Source: Epiperipatus broadwayi
Lineage: Eukaryota; Onychophora; Udeonychophora; Euonychophora; Peripatidae
Direction: 5' to 3'
Length of the DNA: 64,000 bases
Assembly (NCBI GenBank): GCA_028023455.1
Contig: JAQFVV010000157.1
Coordinates: forward strand, 122,001-186,000
The notes under the pieces were generated by a model. That model had not been told where the DNA came from. It searched no databases and saw only the letters and a list, made by a program, of their open reading frames with translations. Made by a program: the position numbers and the translations under genes. Below are positions 1 through 13,959 of this stretch, in pieces. How positions within the stretch are numbered: the first letter of the stretch is position 1; each line of letters starts with the position of its first letter.

Positions 1-149
1 ACCTGTACATCCATCCACCAGCAACAGATTCAACTATGAAATGAATTAGCCCAAAATTAACCCACCTAAACTAACATAATCTTACAAATCTATGCTACTA
101 TTTATACCTATTTTGAATTTATTAATTTTAAATATAATTATCAAGAATG

Positions 150-680
150 AAAATGATAGCAGCAAACATATATATGTAATGGAACGTATATATATAAACA
201 TATTATGCTGACAATGTTGTGGCATTAAATGTAATGGAACGTCAATATATGAAAAAAAAAATAATGCTCCAAACTTTGAATGACAAATGTAATGGAATAT
301 ATGTAATCTAAATGATCTCAAACAAAAATACACATATGAAGAAAGAAGGCTTCAAATGTTGATTCCACAATGTAATGAAATGCCTATCCACAATTGAAAT
401 GGCCCAATCATTGGGAAAGCCAAATGTAGTGGAATCCCGATTGCTATATCCTCATAACAAATCATAATGAATCAAATCTCACTTTCTAGGCATCAAATAT
501 AATGAAACAATTAGCAACAGTCCTTAATTAATCATGTCTGCATGATGATGGTGCCAAATGTAGTAGAACATATTTATCATCCAAATTAAATAATATAAAC
601 ATAGCACATCATATACATAAAAAAAGATCTCAACAATCTAAATGAATCTAATTGTTGAGAATGCCAAATATAATAGATTG
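150..680. repeat. Degenerate repeat with AATGTAATGGAA-like words
   Basis: About eight versions of the word AATGTAATGGAA recur, near 174, 230, 289, 371, 425, 499, 559 and 668. Many spacings are 54-60 bases and the rest are irregular. This looks like an old, decayed tandem repeat. No coding potential is evident. Confidence 0.4.
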
Positions 681-2740
681 TATAATTTAAATGAAGAAAG
701 ATAAAATTATTCCAATTATATTTAAATAAATTGTTTATATGCCCTTCCAACTAGCTATACATGAAATAAATCCAAAATCATACAGAGCAATAATGAGACC
801 TATTATTATAATTTATTCTTACGATTGATATGACTAACTAACAAAATATATATATATATATATCAGAAACAAAGGGAATTCTATTGAAACTAATATACAC
901 ATCCACTAAATAGAACTATATATTGTAACAGTCAAGTTTGTACATTCGCGTAACAGAATTCAGAATCCAAGCAAAAGAGACCGAAGCTGACCAGACTAGG
1001 ACTGTAACATCCCGAGTCCGACCGCACTTCAACTCGTAAGCCAGGATTCCAAGACTCAAGACCCTACGAATGACCACCTTGAACTTACACGTAGTATACC
1101 TCTTTCCACACGGCCGACATAGGTCACGGAGAAGCAATGAGACTCATAACAAAAAAAAATGGAATTTATTAACTGTATATATTTAAAACTAATTAATGCA
1201 TCGGAAATCACATATATAATATAGAGAATTTTGAATTGGATTGAAATAAATAAGATCGAGATCAGAGTAATTTATTAAATTGTATGTTTATTTTTGCAGA
1301 TTAAATTTGACGATTTTATCTATATTATTCTTGCATTTTACAATTAAAATGCGCGTAGCATCTAACATTTTGGAGAGCGCTTTAACCTTCTCTCCTTACA
1401 ATTAAAATTATTTTACATTTGTTATTTTATTTGATGAAGTTAAATATTGTTTTCATCATTTGCTTTATTATCTTATTGATCAGTCACTGCATTGTAGCTA
1501 TGGGGCAGATTATGCTAATCCCTCTTATTCCATGGTTTTCAGCTAAGCAATCAGACGAAGCCTTGTTTTCTCATATATGTGAAACATTTAAAGTCAAATT
1601 TATCTATAATATTATTATTTCAAACTATTGTACATGAGACCGAAACTAGCTCTTGAATATGTCAGACAATGGCTGAAACTTAATTTAAGGGAGGAAGAGT
1701 TGGCAACCAAAAGAACCAATGCGCTATAGCGCTGGTAAACAGTTATAATAAATGTTGCTCTGCGGATGGATTAATATTTAGGGTTTTGTGATCAACACCG
1801 GAGCCCTATGACCGATCGCCATGCTGCTAAAGAGGGTTGGGGTAGCTAACACTATTGCCTGGAATTTGACGTCAGGTCTTATTCGTGTGCGACCCAAGGA
1901 GTGTAAGAGGGATGGCCGTTCCGAGTCCCATCTTAAAGAAAAATGCAACATAACGAGAAAGTTTAAATGTATAATAAAATTATCACATCCGCCAAGCAAA
2001 AGAGTTGAAATAATTTAATATTTAGCCACGAGAACGATAGCTAATCAGTGGAATCATTAGCGCCAACTCTAATATAGCATTTTTAATATCATATGCTATA
2101 CGTGGGCGTACTTTTAAATATTCTTTGCTTTCTAGTTTCAATCTCAAATAACACATTTGATTACGCGATTAATTAATAAAAACAAAAAAGGGGAAAAAGT
2201 ATATTTGGAGGGCTTTTACAAAATGAAATAAATAACAAATATACTTATTCAAGGCTTGGATATTGCTTAGTGAAAATTAAATTGAAATTTACTTTGGGTT
2301 AAAACAAGATTCCCATTTTAAAATTGCCAACAAATAATTAAATAATCAAGGTCAAAATAATAATCAGCACATAGCCAATTCTTAACAGTTATTTAAGAGG
2401 GTTTCGAAACAGCGTGCATTAAGCTACGATAAATAATTATTAAATGAAGAGGGGTCATTCTCTCTTCTCTTTATTATTAATATTGAATGCCCGCTGTTTC
2501 GAGGCATTAGCATATAATTTATATTTTAAAATAAAAAAGAAATAAAGAAACCATAGTCACAACTGCAGTGAGAAAATTGAAAATAAAATTATTAAAATCA
2601 TTTAGTTAGGAAACATTAGAAAGTAGGTCAGAATTATATAATTAAATTTAAGAATAAAATTTTACATTTAGCAATTTACTTGAATTCAAGATTTTAGAAT
2701 TAAAATACATTTTATAAGTCTAGACTTAAAGGAAAATTAA
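681..2740. other. AT-rich intergenic DNA with two GC-richer islets
   Basis: No gene is recognised. Two islets, about 905-1140 and 1640-2030, have clearly higher GC and CpG content than their surroundings. The first is open for 73 codons on the minus strand (916-1137) and the second for 73 codons on the minus strand (1778-1999), but neither translation resembles a family I know. They may be exons, UTR or old repeats. The rest is low-complexity AT-rich sequence. Confidence 0.35.
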
Positions 2741-3260
2741 TATATTGAACTGCAGTTAGAAATGGTGAGGTTACCGGTCATCTTGTAGTACTTGAGCTGG
2801 AGTTACGGGAGTCTTTGTGGCGGCTTGCGGCATCATCTTCTTCCCACGGTTAGAGCGGAGCTGTTATGGCGGCATACTGGTGATGGTGGTTTTTGGATGG
2901 AAGTAAAGGCCCGTCGCCTTCACTCTGGAGCTTAGCCAAGGCTGCCTGTTTTAGCCCGACATTTTCTCTCGCACAGATATAAAAATTATTGTCTTAACTG
3001 GATGTCAAAATGTTCACGGTTGCTTTTGGTTCAGGATACACGCTGGATTCCAAAGCTTAACGATGATCAAAGAAGGCAAAACTTCACAGATGTAGCATTC
3101 AAGCTGTCAAGGTTTCAAAAAGTAAAGATCTAAGATGGCTCCTCCACTTTACATGGCCTTTTTAAATGATCGCCTTATCAGCCCACACACCTTGGAATTT
3201 CATCTCCATCAAGATTACAAAATTTTTAATTTGCTTATGAAATTAGTGGTTGACTTCAAA
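2741..3260. other. GC-richer islet, unassigned
   Basis: About 500 bases with markedly higher GC than the flanks. Stops interrupt all forward frames. On the minus strand a short stretch is open and rich in Ala, Leu and Lys but soon hits stops. It could be a non-coding exon, a regulatory region or an old repeat; nothing specific is recognised. Confidence 0.3.
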
Positions 3261-5904
3261 CATGCTGACATTCCTTTTAGGTGTTATAACTTTTCTCTGA
3301 TTATCAACTTTTAATTAAATCGAATTTTAATCAGTTTAATCCGATATTAGATTTTATTTTTAATTAGTCAGGAATTTTGTTCTGATTTTATAATTTATGT
3401 GTAAAATCCCTGCTGTAAACATATTTTTAATTAGCGAGGTCTCCAAAATAATTTAGAATCAATTAGCTAGATTATTTTAAAATTGGCTTTTCTTTTTAGA
3501 AACCTAAGGCAGGTGTGGCATATACTGATACAATTGTTTACAGCAAAAACTTTACTAAACTTTTAATTCTCCGAAAATACTTTTATTTTTAGAAAAAAAA
3601 ATCTTTTTTCTTTTTAAAAAGAAACTTGTCAGCGCATTTGCAATCAATCACCCTTTCAATGTGTTTTTACATTAAATTGGTTTATAATAAAAATGAAACT
3701 TAAAATTTAATAAATATTTTAATCACGCCACTATGCTATATATGTATATTCAATATAGGTGGATTATATTCCCACATACGAATTTAAGTAATAAATTAAT
3801 AAATTGACGCTACATTATTACTGTTTAAAAATATTACGCGATAAAATTATACGCTATAACTCTGGCAATACTATTCACTTATAGCGTTCTTTCGTATGTG
3901 CGTATATAATGCTGTTTATATAGCCGTGATTGCAATTTTTAGCTTACAAATCTTAATTTAGACTTATTAAACAGGTTTGAACTTAGCACAGACGAGTGGG
4001 TTATTAGGATGGTTGGTGAAACGGTGAGGGACTTGAAGACAACCATTTCAATATATATATATATATCAATGAACATTAATGTGTGTAAGTGACCTAAAGA
4101 CTAAATAATAAGTGAAATATGAAGTTATTCTCCATGAAATTGTGAATTCAATTAATTTCATAATGACTTTGGCACTAAAAAAAAATAAAAATAAAATACT
4201 AATATTCTTCCAAATAAATTACAAAGGCATTACTTCTAAAACAAATAGTACATCTTTTATTTCTATATTATGATTTGATTTTAGGTAGTATCAGTGTTTT
4301 AAATAGTTTTCAAATACAAACCCATATACAAAAAAAATATATACATATATACTTGCAATAAGTATATATATTAAATATATAAAGACATATTTATGCTTAA
4401 CAAGTATACACTAATATAAATACAAATCAATATTTATATTTTCCAAATATTTAAAATTTTAAAAAAAATAAATAAAAGCATATTACATACAGCAAATATA
4501 TAAATTATTGTTTAGGTCTGCATAAGAATTATTATATGAAGTAAAAAAAAATGAAAATAGATAAATAGATAAGTGAATAATTTTTATAATAAAATTTGCG
4601 AATATAAATTTCACTTATTAATATATATATATAACATCTCATATGCAACCCAAACTTATATGCCATATTTTAAAATTTTAAATTACTTAAGTGTTAATTT
4701 TGACATTTGTTAAATGTTTGTTTTTTTAGAAAACGAGACGATTTCTAGTTAAAAATAAAAGTAAAAAAAAAATTAATATCGATCTCAAAAATATATATAT
4801 TAATAAAATTATTTACTACCTTTTTTTAAAGTTTAACTTGTTTATTTTTCTTTTCAAAAGTCAACTTGTTCCATTGTTTTTTATTCCTTTATATTTCTTT
4901 AATATTAGAATGCATTCTAGCCAAAGTTAAATCGAAGAAATAGCACATTAGAGAAAACTATTGGTTTCCAAGCACATATATATATTTCACTTTTTTTTAA
5001 AGATTTCTCTTCTTGAAAATTAAAGAATAATTGACATGTTGAATCCAATATATTAACTAATTTTAGTTACTTCCAGATTGTTATTAGATTTACCATTATA
5101 AATTCCAGATAGCTATATCAAATTTCGGCTTCAGACGCGGTGAAATTCATGTATTGAAATTTGCCTAGTTTTTCTTTTTAAACTGCATTGGGATAAAAGA
5201 AAAGAAATAGCGCAGTTCCCTGGCTGCAATAGATATATATTAGCCGGTCATGGTTTATGTTTTTACTACGGTAATTTATCTTATTTAATTATTCTTAAGA
5301 ATGGCAATTTCAAAGAAACAAAGTACAACTAATTTTATCCTTCAGTTTTTTTTATAATTATCTCAATAATGATGGCTTCTTTTGTTGCTGCTGTTGTTTT
5401 CCACGTGCTACAGAATGCACAGTTTTTGAAAACCATTGTTACAGATATTTTCTTTTAAACAATTAACATTCAAAAAAAAATAAAAATACCAATCATATAA
5501 AAAATTTTAAATCGAAAATTTATTTGACAGCTTTAAAAATATATATATACATAAATAATAACATTGCATTTTTTAATAATCACTACAAATAAAATAATCT
5601 TTTTTATAATCAACAATTTATATGTCTCTATTTATCTATAATAATTAAAACATGTCACTATTACCATTTAAAATCTCACCATTAAGAATAATAATTAAAT
5701 ATTCACAGTGATGTACCTCAACAAATAAATAAAATAATAAATCTAAACAACTATAGGTAATAACCATAAACAATAATAATATTCTATATATAAACATCAA
5801 ATCAAAGAGATTTTTTTTAATAACAACAAATGATTTTTAAAATATAGATAGATTTATTGATATTTACAATATATATAACAAATAATTTAAATTTCTACTT
5901 AATC
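3261..5904. other. AT-rich intergenic DNA, no gene seen
   Basis: Low-complexity AT-rich sequence with short (TA)n runs, for example near 4057 and 4620. No open frame of convincing composition and no repeat shared with the rest of the window was noticed. Confidence 0.5.
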
Positions 5905-7290
5905 AGATAATATTTACTAAGGCTGTAACCTTTAGGAATAAGCATCTGAAAAATTCGAAGGTAGGGACCTCTACAGGTCTTAGCCACAAGCTTACACTAG
6001 GAAGAAAAAAAGGAAACCTTCTTTACTTCAACCTACTTTTATATATGAATAGGTGAAGCTGAAGTGGTTAGATCTAAGAGTGTGAAGCTATTCAATACTT
6101 CACTAATTAAGTCCACAATTCTTATTATACATTAATACTCGCGAAATCTTACGATTTACAATGAGTCAATGGAAAGATCTTATAGTAAGAAATCTATTAT
6201 GATAATTTAAAGTTGTAATTATAAATTTTATTAAACGCACATTATTATATTAAGTAATATTTACTAAGGCTGTAACCTTTAGGAATAAGCATCTGAAAAA
6301 TTCGAAGGTAGGGACCTCTACAGGTCTTAGCCACAAGCTTACGCTAGGAAGAAAAGAAAGAAACCTTCTTTACTTCAACCTACTTTTATATATGAATAGG
6401 TGAAGCTGAAGTGGTTAGATCTAAGAGTGTGAAGCTATTCAATACTTCACTAATTAAGTCCACAATTCTTATTATACATTAATACTCGCGAAATCTTACG
6501 ATTTACAACGAGTCAATGGAAAGATCTTATAGTAAGAAATCTATTACGATAATTTAAAGTTGTCATTATAAATTTTATTAAACGCACATTATTATATTAA
6601 GTAATATTTACTAAGGCTGTAACCTTTAGAAATCTTTCCATTGACTCATTGTAAATCGTAAGATTTCATGAGTATTCATGTATAATAAGAATTGTGGACT
6701 TAATTAGTGAAGTATTGAATAGTTTCACATCTTTAGATCTAACCACTTCAGCTTCACCTATTCATATATAAAAGTAGGTTGAAGTAAAGAAGGTTTCCTT
6801 TTTTTCTTCCTAGTGTAAGCTTGTGGCTAAGACCTGTAGAGGTCCCTACCTTGGAATTTTTTCAGATGCTTATTCCTAAAGGTTACAGCCTTAGTAAATA
6901 TTACTTAATATAATAATGTGCGTTTAATAAAATTTATAATTACAACTTTAAATTATCGTAATAGATTTCTTACTATAAGATCTTTCCATTGACTCATTGT
7001 AAATCGTAAGATTTCATGAGTATTAATGTATAATAAGAATTGTGGACTTAATTAGTGAAGTATTGAATAGCTTCACACTCTTAGATCTAACCACTTCAGC
7101 TTCACCTATTCATATATAAAAGTAGGTTGAAGTAAAGAAGGTTTCCTTCTTTTCTTCCTAGTGTAAGCTTGTGGCTAAGACCTGTAGAGGTCCCTACCTT
7201 CTAATTTTTCAGACGCTTATTCCTAAAGGTTACAGCCTTAGTAAATATTACTTAATATAATAATGTGTGTTTAATAAAATTTATAATTAA
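5905..7290. repeat. Array of 347-bp units, two direct then two inverted
   Basis: The marker GGCTGTAACC occurs at 5921, 6268 and 6615, a period of exactly 347. Its reverse complement GGTTACAGCC occurs at 6881 and 7228, again 347 apart. Orientation flips near 6629, so the locus is head-to-tail units followed by inverted units, a large near-palindrome. Copies are nearly identical, pointing to recent formation or homogenisation. Each unit can form local hairpins (GACCT/AGGTC, and ACCTA/TAGGT flanked by CTTC/GAAG). No hammerhead core (CTGANGA with GAAA) was found on either strand. No protein coding is evident. It could be a short satellite or a non-autonomous mobile unit. Confidence 0.85.
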
Positions 7291-9242
7291 TCAGATAAGA
7301 GAATTTCTTTAGGAGTTAGGTAATGTTTAGCATTTGAAAAGCTCTCATTTTAGATAATTAAAGTTCATATCTTATTTAAGACAAAAGTTCATACTTTCCA
7401 TAGTGTCTGATTACTGGATTCCATCTTTGCGGTCCTTGATGCATTGCACAACTCCATTAAAAATTTCTTCCATCTCATATTAATATTGTTCTTGGGAAGA
7501 CAAGATTATTTTTTGTCACTTTTCAGGAACCATCACTCTGAAGGCTGTCTCAACTGGTGTAAATACCAGAAATGAAAATTTATTGTATGACCCCTACATT
7601 TTGGAGGTCTGCAATCCACATATACATATGTTTAAATCTCATAGAATCAGCAAGAGCAATTAGAAACAAAAGTTTAACCACCAAAACTTTTCTTTTCTTC
7701 TTTTTATATCATTTTACATTGCTTATCATCAAATTCTAAGATCGATCTTATCTTGCTTGGTGCTGTTCTTATTGGCGATGATGATTTTCTTTCTCAACCG
7801 TGTGTTTATTTGCATCCTTATCAGCCAGTTCAAAGTGGGAACACCAAATTTTATTACTAGTAATTTTTTTATTGATCTCTTATCTGACTTACAATCGGTT
7901 AAATGCACAAGAATTTGTTTGCTATTATGTCATTACATTTAAATAGAAAATCATTTCAATTCTACTAAGATTTAAAAATGTCTTTTAACAGAAAAGAATT
8001 AACAGCTTTTATTATTTTCTTTTACATTCCTTTAAAATAATCTTTTATTTTTAGATTTTTTTAAACTTTAACTTACTTTTAAGAAATTATTTACTTAGTT
8101 GGCCATCTGTGCACATTATATATATATATATATATTGGTTTAAATAAAACTTTTATCTTATTTTTTTTTCTATTTGAGGATGATTTTATTTATCGATTTT
8201 TTCTTCTTTTGTTTGAAAGTGATGTAATAGCATATATACATACCGTTATACAATCTATTCTTAGTTAGAAAGTGAAACAAACGGTTTTATAGTAATGGGG
8301 TTTTTTTTTACTATTCTTTTTTGGCTAGCTACTCAAAGAATTTATTTCTCTCTCTCACTTTATTGATATATTTGTAAAATTATTAATGCAAAATTAAGAT
8401 AGCAAAAAGAAAATATAATTAAATATCATGTTCAACTTAGAAAAGATTAGTAAATAAAGCAGACATAAATACAAAGTTTGTTAGAGACAAAAATATAAGA
8501 GAACAGTTAATATAATAAAATAACTGATGCTGTTAAATTACTATCACAAAACAATAAATGTGAGATAGAAATAATATATAGATATAGTTCTACATTAAAT
8601 TCCCTTAGACGTCTTATCTTTAAAAGTGGAAATTTTACTGAAGAATTTATTATCCAGAAATAAATTTATATGAAAATTCACTGAAAGTGATATATCAAAT
8701 AAAAATCCAGATAAGTAGGATTATTAATTCATAGAAGAAAAACAAATTTAAAAACCAAAAACTTTTTTTATAATATCTTAATTAAAAAATTACAGATAGT
8801 GATGAAACAAAACTGACATTGAAATCCTAGAAATGTGTAATTTAAAATTACTAAAAGTAAAAAAACGTTATTGCAATAAATCAAAGAACTACAGTTGTTG
8901 AGAGAAACTTCAATTACAGTCAATCAACAGCTCTTTAAAAGTTTATTCAATTTATTAAAAAAAAAAGTCTGTGGTCAAGATAATTTAAAACACAATGCCT
9001 TTACATGTCAAATTAAATGTTATTTTAATTAAAAAGAAGCTAAAAGTTAAAAGCTGAATGATTTGAGAAAGATCTTTAATTATAAACCTACAAAAATTGG
9101 TAGGTAATGAAACTAAAATTTTAGAAACAATAGATACACATGTAAAAATAATTTTCCTGAGATAAAAATATTATAGTTAATAATAATTTAAGAAAAGCAA
9201 ATGATTATTTATATTTATGATTGTGACATTTAAGTATCAGAA
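7291..9242. other. AT-rich DNA, perhaps decayed 5' part of the next element
   Basis: No gene is recognised. The last ~450 bases before the RT fragment at 9243 contain short Lys/Asn/Leu-rich open stretches that may be a decayed upstream part of the Penelope-like element, but no motif confirms this. Confidence 0.25.
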
Positions 9243-10305
9243 ATGATAGAGTTGAGCTATAATCCAGAGATTTTTATCTTTGAATCTCCATACTGCATTA
9301 AACCATGCTGGGCCCACTTTGTGTCAGGAATTTTTGTCAATCACTTTGATCAGCAAGTAATACCTAAATACTTAGTAATATCCCTGAAAACAATATATAC
9401 AAGATATGTGGATGATTTATTCATTGCAACACCTGAAAATATAACTGAGAGTATCCAAAATGACTTTCAAGAACTCACAAAACTGGCACTAAATACCACA
9501 TGGGAAAATGAGGCAAAGAAAGTGAGATATCTGGGTTCACAAACATAAAGAGATGGAGAAAAACTCAATTACAGGATGATCATTAAGCCATTGGAAACCA
9601 GAGGCTATGCACATCCAAACTCAAATGCACCTAAGGCATATATATTAGCAAGGACTGTCAGCATTCTTATTTAGAAATCACCACTTGTGTAAGTTTGAAG
9701 CAGATAAAAACTAATATTGCATGGTATGTCAAAGACTCAATAAGTGTGGGATTTAAATACAGAACAATAGCAGAGAGAATCAAGCAGTTTCATATAAAAT
9801 TAACAAATAACCAGTGTGAAGAGGATAAACCACACATGGTATTACCAGATATCCATAAAGTGGCCAAAAACCTAGTTAAAAACTTATCCAAGCAATTTAA
9901 AGTAAGTTTTCAAACCCCCCTAGCTACTAACAGACTCATTAACAACTCCAAAGATAAAATCAATCTAGATCAAGCCCTCCAGGTAGTATATAAAATAACA
10001 TGCCCACAAGCCAGATGCAGGGCAATGTATTATGGGAAAACTCTGGCTACTGTCACTACCAGAATATCTCAACAAAAGTATGTATATAACTGATCTCACA
10101 CTAAAAACGAAGGCAGTTTGTTATTCATAGAACACCAAAAAACATCTAATCATAATTTTGAACCCACCAATGCTGACATCATGTGCATGAACAGAAAAGA
10201 TGCCAAACACAAAATAAAAGAGGCATATTTCATTGCAAATGACCCGAAGGCCATCAATAGATGAGATTCATGCTTCTCAATTTCCAAGAAATGGACTGGT
10301 TGATT
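9243..10305 (+). pseudogene. Degraded Penelope-like element: RT plus GIY-YIG domain
   Basis: Two main open pieces make up this relic. The first (9243-9548) carries an RT catalytic motif RYVDDLF followed by a short ~40-residue stretch, as in the palm of Penelope-like RTs. The second (9695-10093) ends in a GIY-YIG-type endonuclease start: VVYKITC, then Cys-x5-Cys, then YYGKT and a Thr-Arg-Ile segment. After the stop near 10091 recognisable tail continues to about 10305. PLEs copy themselves by target-primed reverse transcription using this RT and endonuclease. Several stops and frame breaks make it inactive, and N-terminal RT motifs are missing. The Cys pair and YYGKT place it in a different lineage from the CECGKTYIGE-type PLE at 46.5 kb but with the fragment at 47560-48002. 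Confidence 0.8.
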
Positions 10306-13129
10306 AATTTTCATACCCTAATGATAACACAAAATTGAGAATAACACAGATTATGAATATAAGAGCAAATATGCCCCAAAAGAGCAAATATGCCCCAAAA
10401 GGGCTAAGCCAAAATAAAACATAATTAAAATATAGTTTCACTAGTGTGCTTTGGAAGCACAGTATAATAATTACTAAATAATATTTTAGAAAGAGATAAA
10501 ATAATGCTTTTAATGATATAATGAACTGTATATAGCACATACAGTGTGGATTTTAAAAATATCTTTAAATGTAACAAATATTAAAATGTTCATAAAATTC
10601 TATGAAGTATGTTGATTGATAGAATTATTAACAGAACTCATAATATTTTTTTTAGCTTGAAGCACAAATTACCAAATTAAATTTGTTCATTTGTGGTCAT
10701 ATTGTGAAGTGATATGATTTATGAGAAAAGTCTAAAATATTTAGTATGGTTAATGGTGAAAGACATGACAATGAAGTGATTGGATTCCATCATCTTACTA
10801 ATGAATGTTATTAAAGCAGACTGAAAAATCCAAACGTTGATAGACCATTCTGAATACATGCTACTTATATTACCACTAAAAGTTGATGTTAACTTCTAAT
10901 AATAATAATTCATAATAATATTAGCAGTAAAAATCATGCTAAAAAAATTTTTTGCAAAAAGTTATTTAGTAAAAAAATCTTTCTATACTATACTAAATTA
11001 TCTTTTTATAAAATTAAAGCTATAGACAATGTAATTACATTTCTTTAGAAAAATTAGGATATAAGAAATATTTAAATGCATTATTAAAGTTTGATACTAA
11101 AAACGAAGTTTTTTTAAAAACACTTTTTAGTACAACTTTGAAAATATCATGGAAGCTATTTGTATAGATGAGTTTAATATTATTTAAATATAAAATAATA
11201 GTTTTTACATATTGTAATAATAAGAAATAATAAATAATTAAGATTAAAATTCTAGTATCAATTGTAAACATTTCAGTTTCATTTTATTTTGCAATATTAT
11301 CAATTTTTATTCATCAATTACCTGCTTAAAGGGACTGGTATTTTTTATTTTAATTTATCTAAACCTCTCTTATTTTCTCTTTAAATACTGATGGGTAGCC
11401 CATTTTCCTCAGCAAGTATAATTTCTTCTTTTTAAGACTTTCATCTCTTTTTTTTTTATTATTTTTAATTTATTTCGTCAATTTATATTACGAGATTTTT
11501 ATTTTCGAAACTTTTTTGTAACATATTTTTAAGTAAATTGAAATTTATATTGAAGGCATTTTTTTATATTTTATTTAATTAGTTGTATTGCTATTTACTT
11601 ATTAATTTTTATTATTTATTTATTGCTCAACTTTTTTGTATGGTTTTAAAACCAAAAAATTGTTTGATTAGCTTTTTTTTTCTTCTTGCCTATCTAAGCT
11701 CATAGTAAACAATTTAATAAGCGTTAATAATCTTTTTCTTTTATGAAAAACATATGTAATGATTGTCATTTTTATTTTAATGTCTCTGTTTTTATCTTTA
11801 TCTGTAACTATCTTATTAAATATTTAAAAGCAGTAACTTTCTACTTTTTACAAATATATTAAAGATTTTTTTAAACAAAAGAATAAGTTATATTACCTTT
11901 TTTAAAAAAAAAAGAAAGAAAAGAAAATGAAAGTTAAAAAAAGTCACGTATACTTAGACATATATATATAATTATTTTTTATACCTATTAAATATTAAAA
12001 TTTTACGGATTCTTTTGATTAACTAATTTCCTGTGATGATGAGAATTTAATTTTCCAAACTATTTTTATAATAAACAGAAGCTTATGGGTTTTTTTAAAT
12101 TCTATTATTTATTTATTGCAAACTTAACTATTTATAAATTTTTATTTAACTTCGAATTCACAATTTTTTATTAATATGATATTCAGCATTAATTATTTAT
12201 TTTTATTACTAAAATAGCTAATATTCTTTAAGTATTCATTGATATTTTAAGCATTTTGAATTTAATCACCAAATATAAATTTTACGTTGTATATCTCTCA
12301 ATAATGAGATGTTAAAATATAATTATTCCTAACAAGAATAAGACTGCTGTTATCTATGTTCATCATATAATACTACTGATGAAATTATAAAAAATATAAA
12401 ATTGTAATTGCTATTTACATTATTAACAATGCTAACTATTCAAATTACTAATCTGGATATGTGAATGGTCGTGGAAAAATTTTTTTTTAATCTTTCCATT
12501 TGCAAATCAAGGTTAGAAATACATAAAATTAAAAAAAAAACATTGCTGATCTATTATAGTTATTGTATTTAGTGAGATGATTAGGATAAAACCGGGTTCA
12601 GCAAACTTTTTAACACGAAGAACCATTTTGTTAAAATCTTTTTCACTTCTCCCATTAAAAAACCACAAAGAACCTCTCCCCCCTTTTAAAGAACCACAAG
12701 GAAGAGATGAAAAATGTTCCTAAAACAAACAAATTTCTTAATGGTTGTGGATGTATTTAAATATTTATTTTAGTAATAGAACATAATAGAATCGGTATAT
12801 ATCCTTCGAAAAATAAAAATTATCTTAAAAATAAATAAATAATAACAAAGAATTACTTTGACAGTTTGATTTATTCACAAATTTCTCATATTTACAATTC
12901 TTACTAGTCTATAAACAATGTTGTAATGTGCATTTTTTTTTTTTTTTTAGGGTCATCAAAATATTTATTTACAAATTACAAGAGGAAATTTAAAAATGTT
13001 TTTATGTTTATCATGATAAAAAGAGCCACGAGATTGGGATCAAGTTTGCCAACTCCTGGGAAAAAACATGCGACATTCACTTGTTGGAAAATTATTAATG
13101 TAAGCAACATACAAAAATAAAAGTAAATA
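10306..13129. other. AT-rich intergenic DNA, no gene seen
   Basis: Mostly A/T runs. A 19-base unit (AGAGCAAATATGCCCCAAA) is duplicated near 10361-10400. Around 12590-12715 a GC-richer stretch with AACTTTTTAACACGAAGAACC resembles the ends of old DNA transposons but cannot be assigned. Confidence 0.4.
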
Positions 13130-13460
13130 GAGGGATTTGAACTCAGGATTTTTTAGTCTATTCATCCTTCACTCTATCTCAAGCAACCTATCTATATGAC
13201 CACACCCATGCAAAAAAAAATATGATCCCCAACATATGTATTTCTGCAGCATTTATCAGTTGGGCCAAATCATAATCTCCCATATATATACAATCAGTGC
13301 TCAGTTTATATTAAAAAATCAATTTTTCAAACTTTAATGGATGCTTCAATCGTCTTATGCTACCAACTATTCAACCAAAAACTGATGATATAACGCTTAA
13401 ATCCCTTGTTGGATTTGATGTTATAGTTGTACTAATGGAGACATTATGACAAAAATAAAA
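13130..13460 (-). repeat. tRNA-like repeat, family C, copy 1
   Basis: Read on the minus strand, this repeat ends with a Pol III B-box-like word (GAGTTCAAATCC, near 13137-13148) preceded by an A-box-like stretch. It shares most of its length with copies at 51405-51775 and 51840-52445, including the words ATCAGTTGG, TCAAACTTTAATG and CTGATGAT. Unusually, the shared body lies upstream of the tRNA-like part, not downstream as in a typical SINE. Confidence 0.55.
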
Positions 13461-13959
13461 ATAGAAGTTCCATATCTGTTAAGAAATCTTTAGAATAATT
13501 GTTTAAATTAGAACTGCAAAGAAGATACAATTAAAGTGTTAATTGTAATAACTATCTTTTTTTCACTTGGTGAATGTAACGTGAATCTGGAAAGGTGATA
13601 TCATAATGCTATAAATCAGCGGATGGCACTCATATATAATAATGTTGATATTCAAATATCTGAAGAGAGTGTTCTCATCTAAGGACTGCTTTTAATAATG
13701 CATTCATTCTACACTGATATACATTTAAATATAATTATCAAATTTAATAAAGTTAAAAGAACTCTTAAAATCTTTAAAATGGAAAAGTGCTACATCTTGA
13801 TAAAATATCTGAAAACAAAATTAAAATAAATAATAATATGCTACTTTCAAAATTATTAAAATTCTTTTGTGAATATATGAAGCTATCGACTTATGCCATA
13901 TAATCCGACTTCGGCTTCTCTGGTTATCATCCAAAGCAACAATTGAATAGTCTATAATA

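Noticed and set aside
6285-6310. CTGAAAAATTCGAAGG in the 347-bp unit as a hammerhead core
   Set aside because: The conserved G of CTGANGA is A, and no stem II or cleavage triplet fits; all units share this sequence.
5905-7290. CRISPR array
   Set aside because: Units are 347 bp without short repeat/spacer structure and the orientation flips; the window is eukaryotic.
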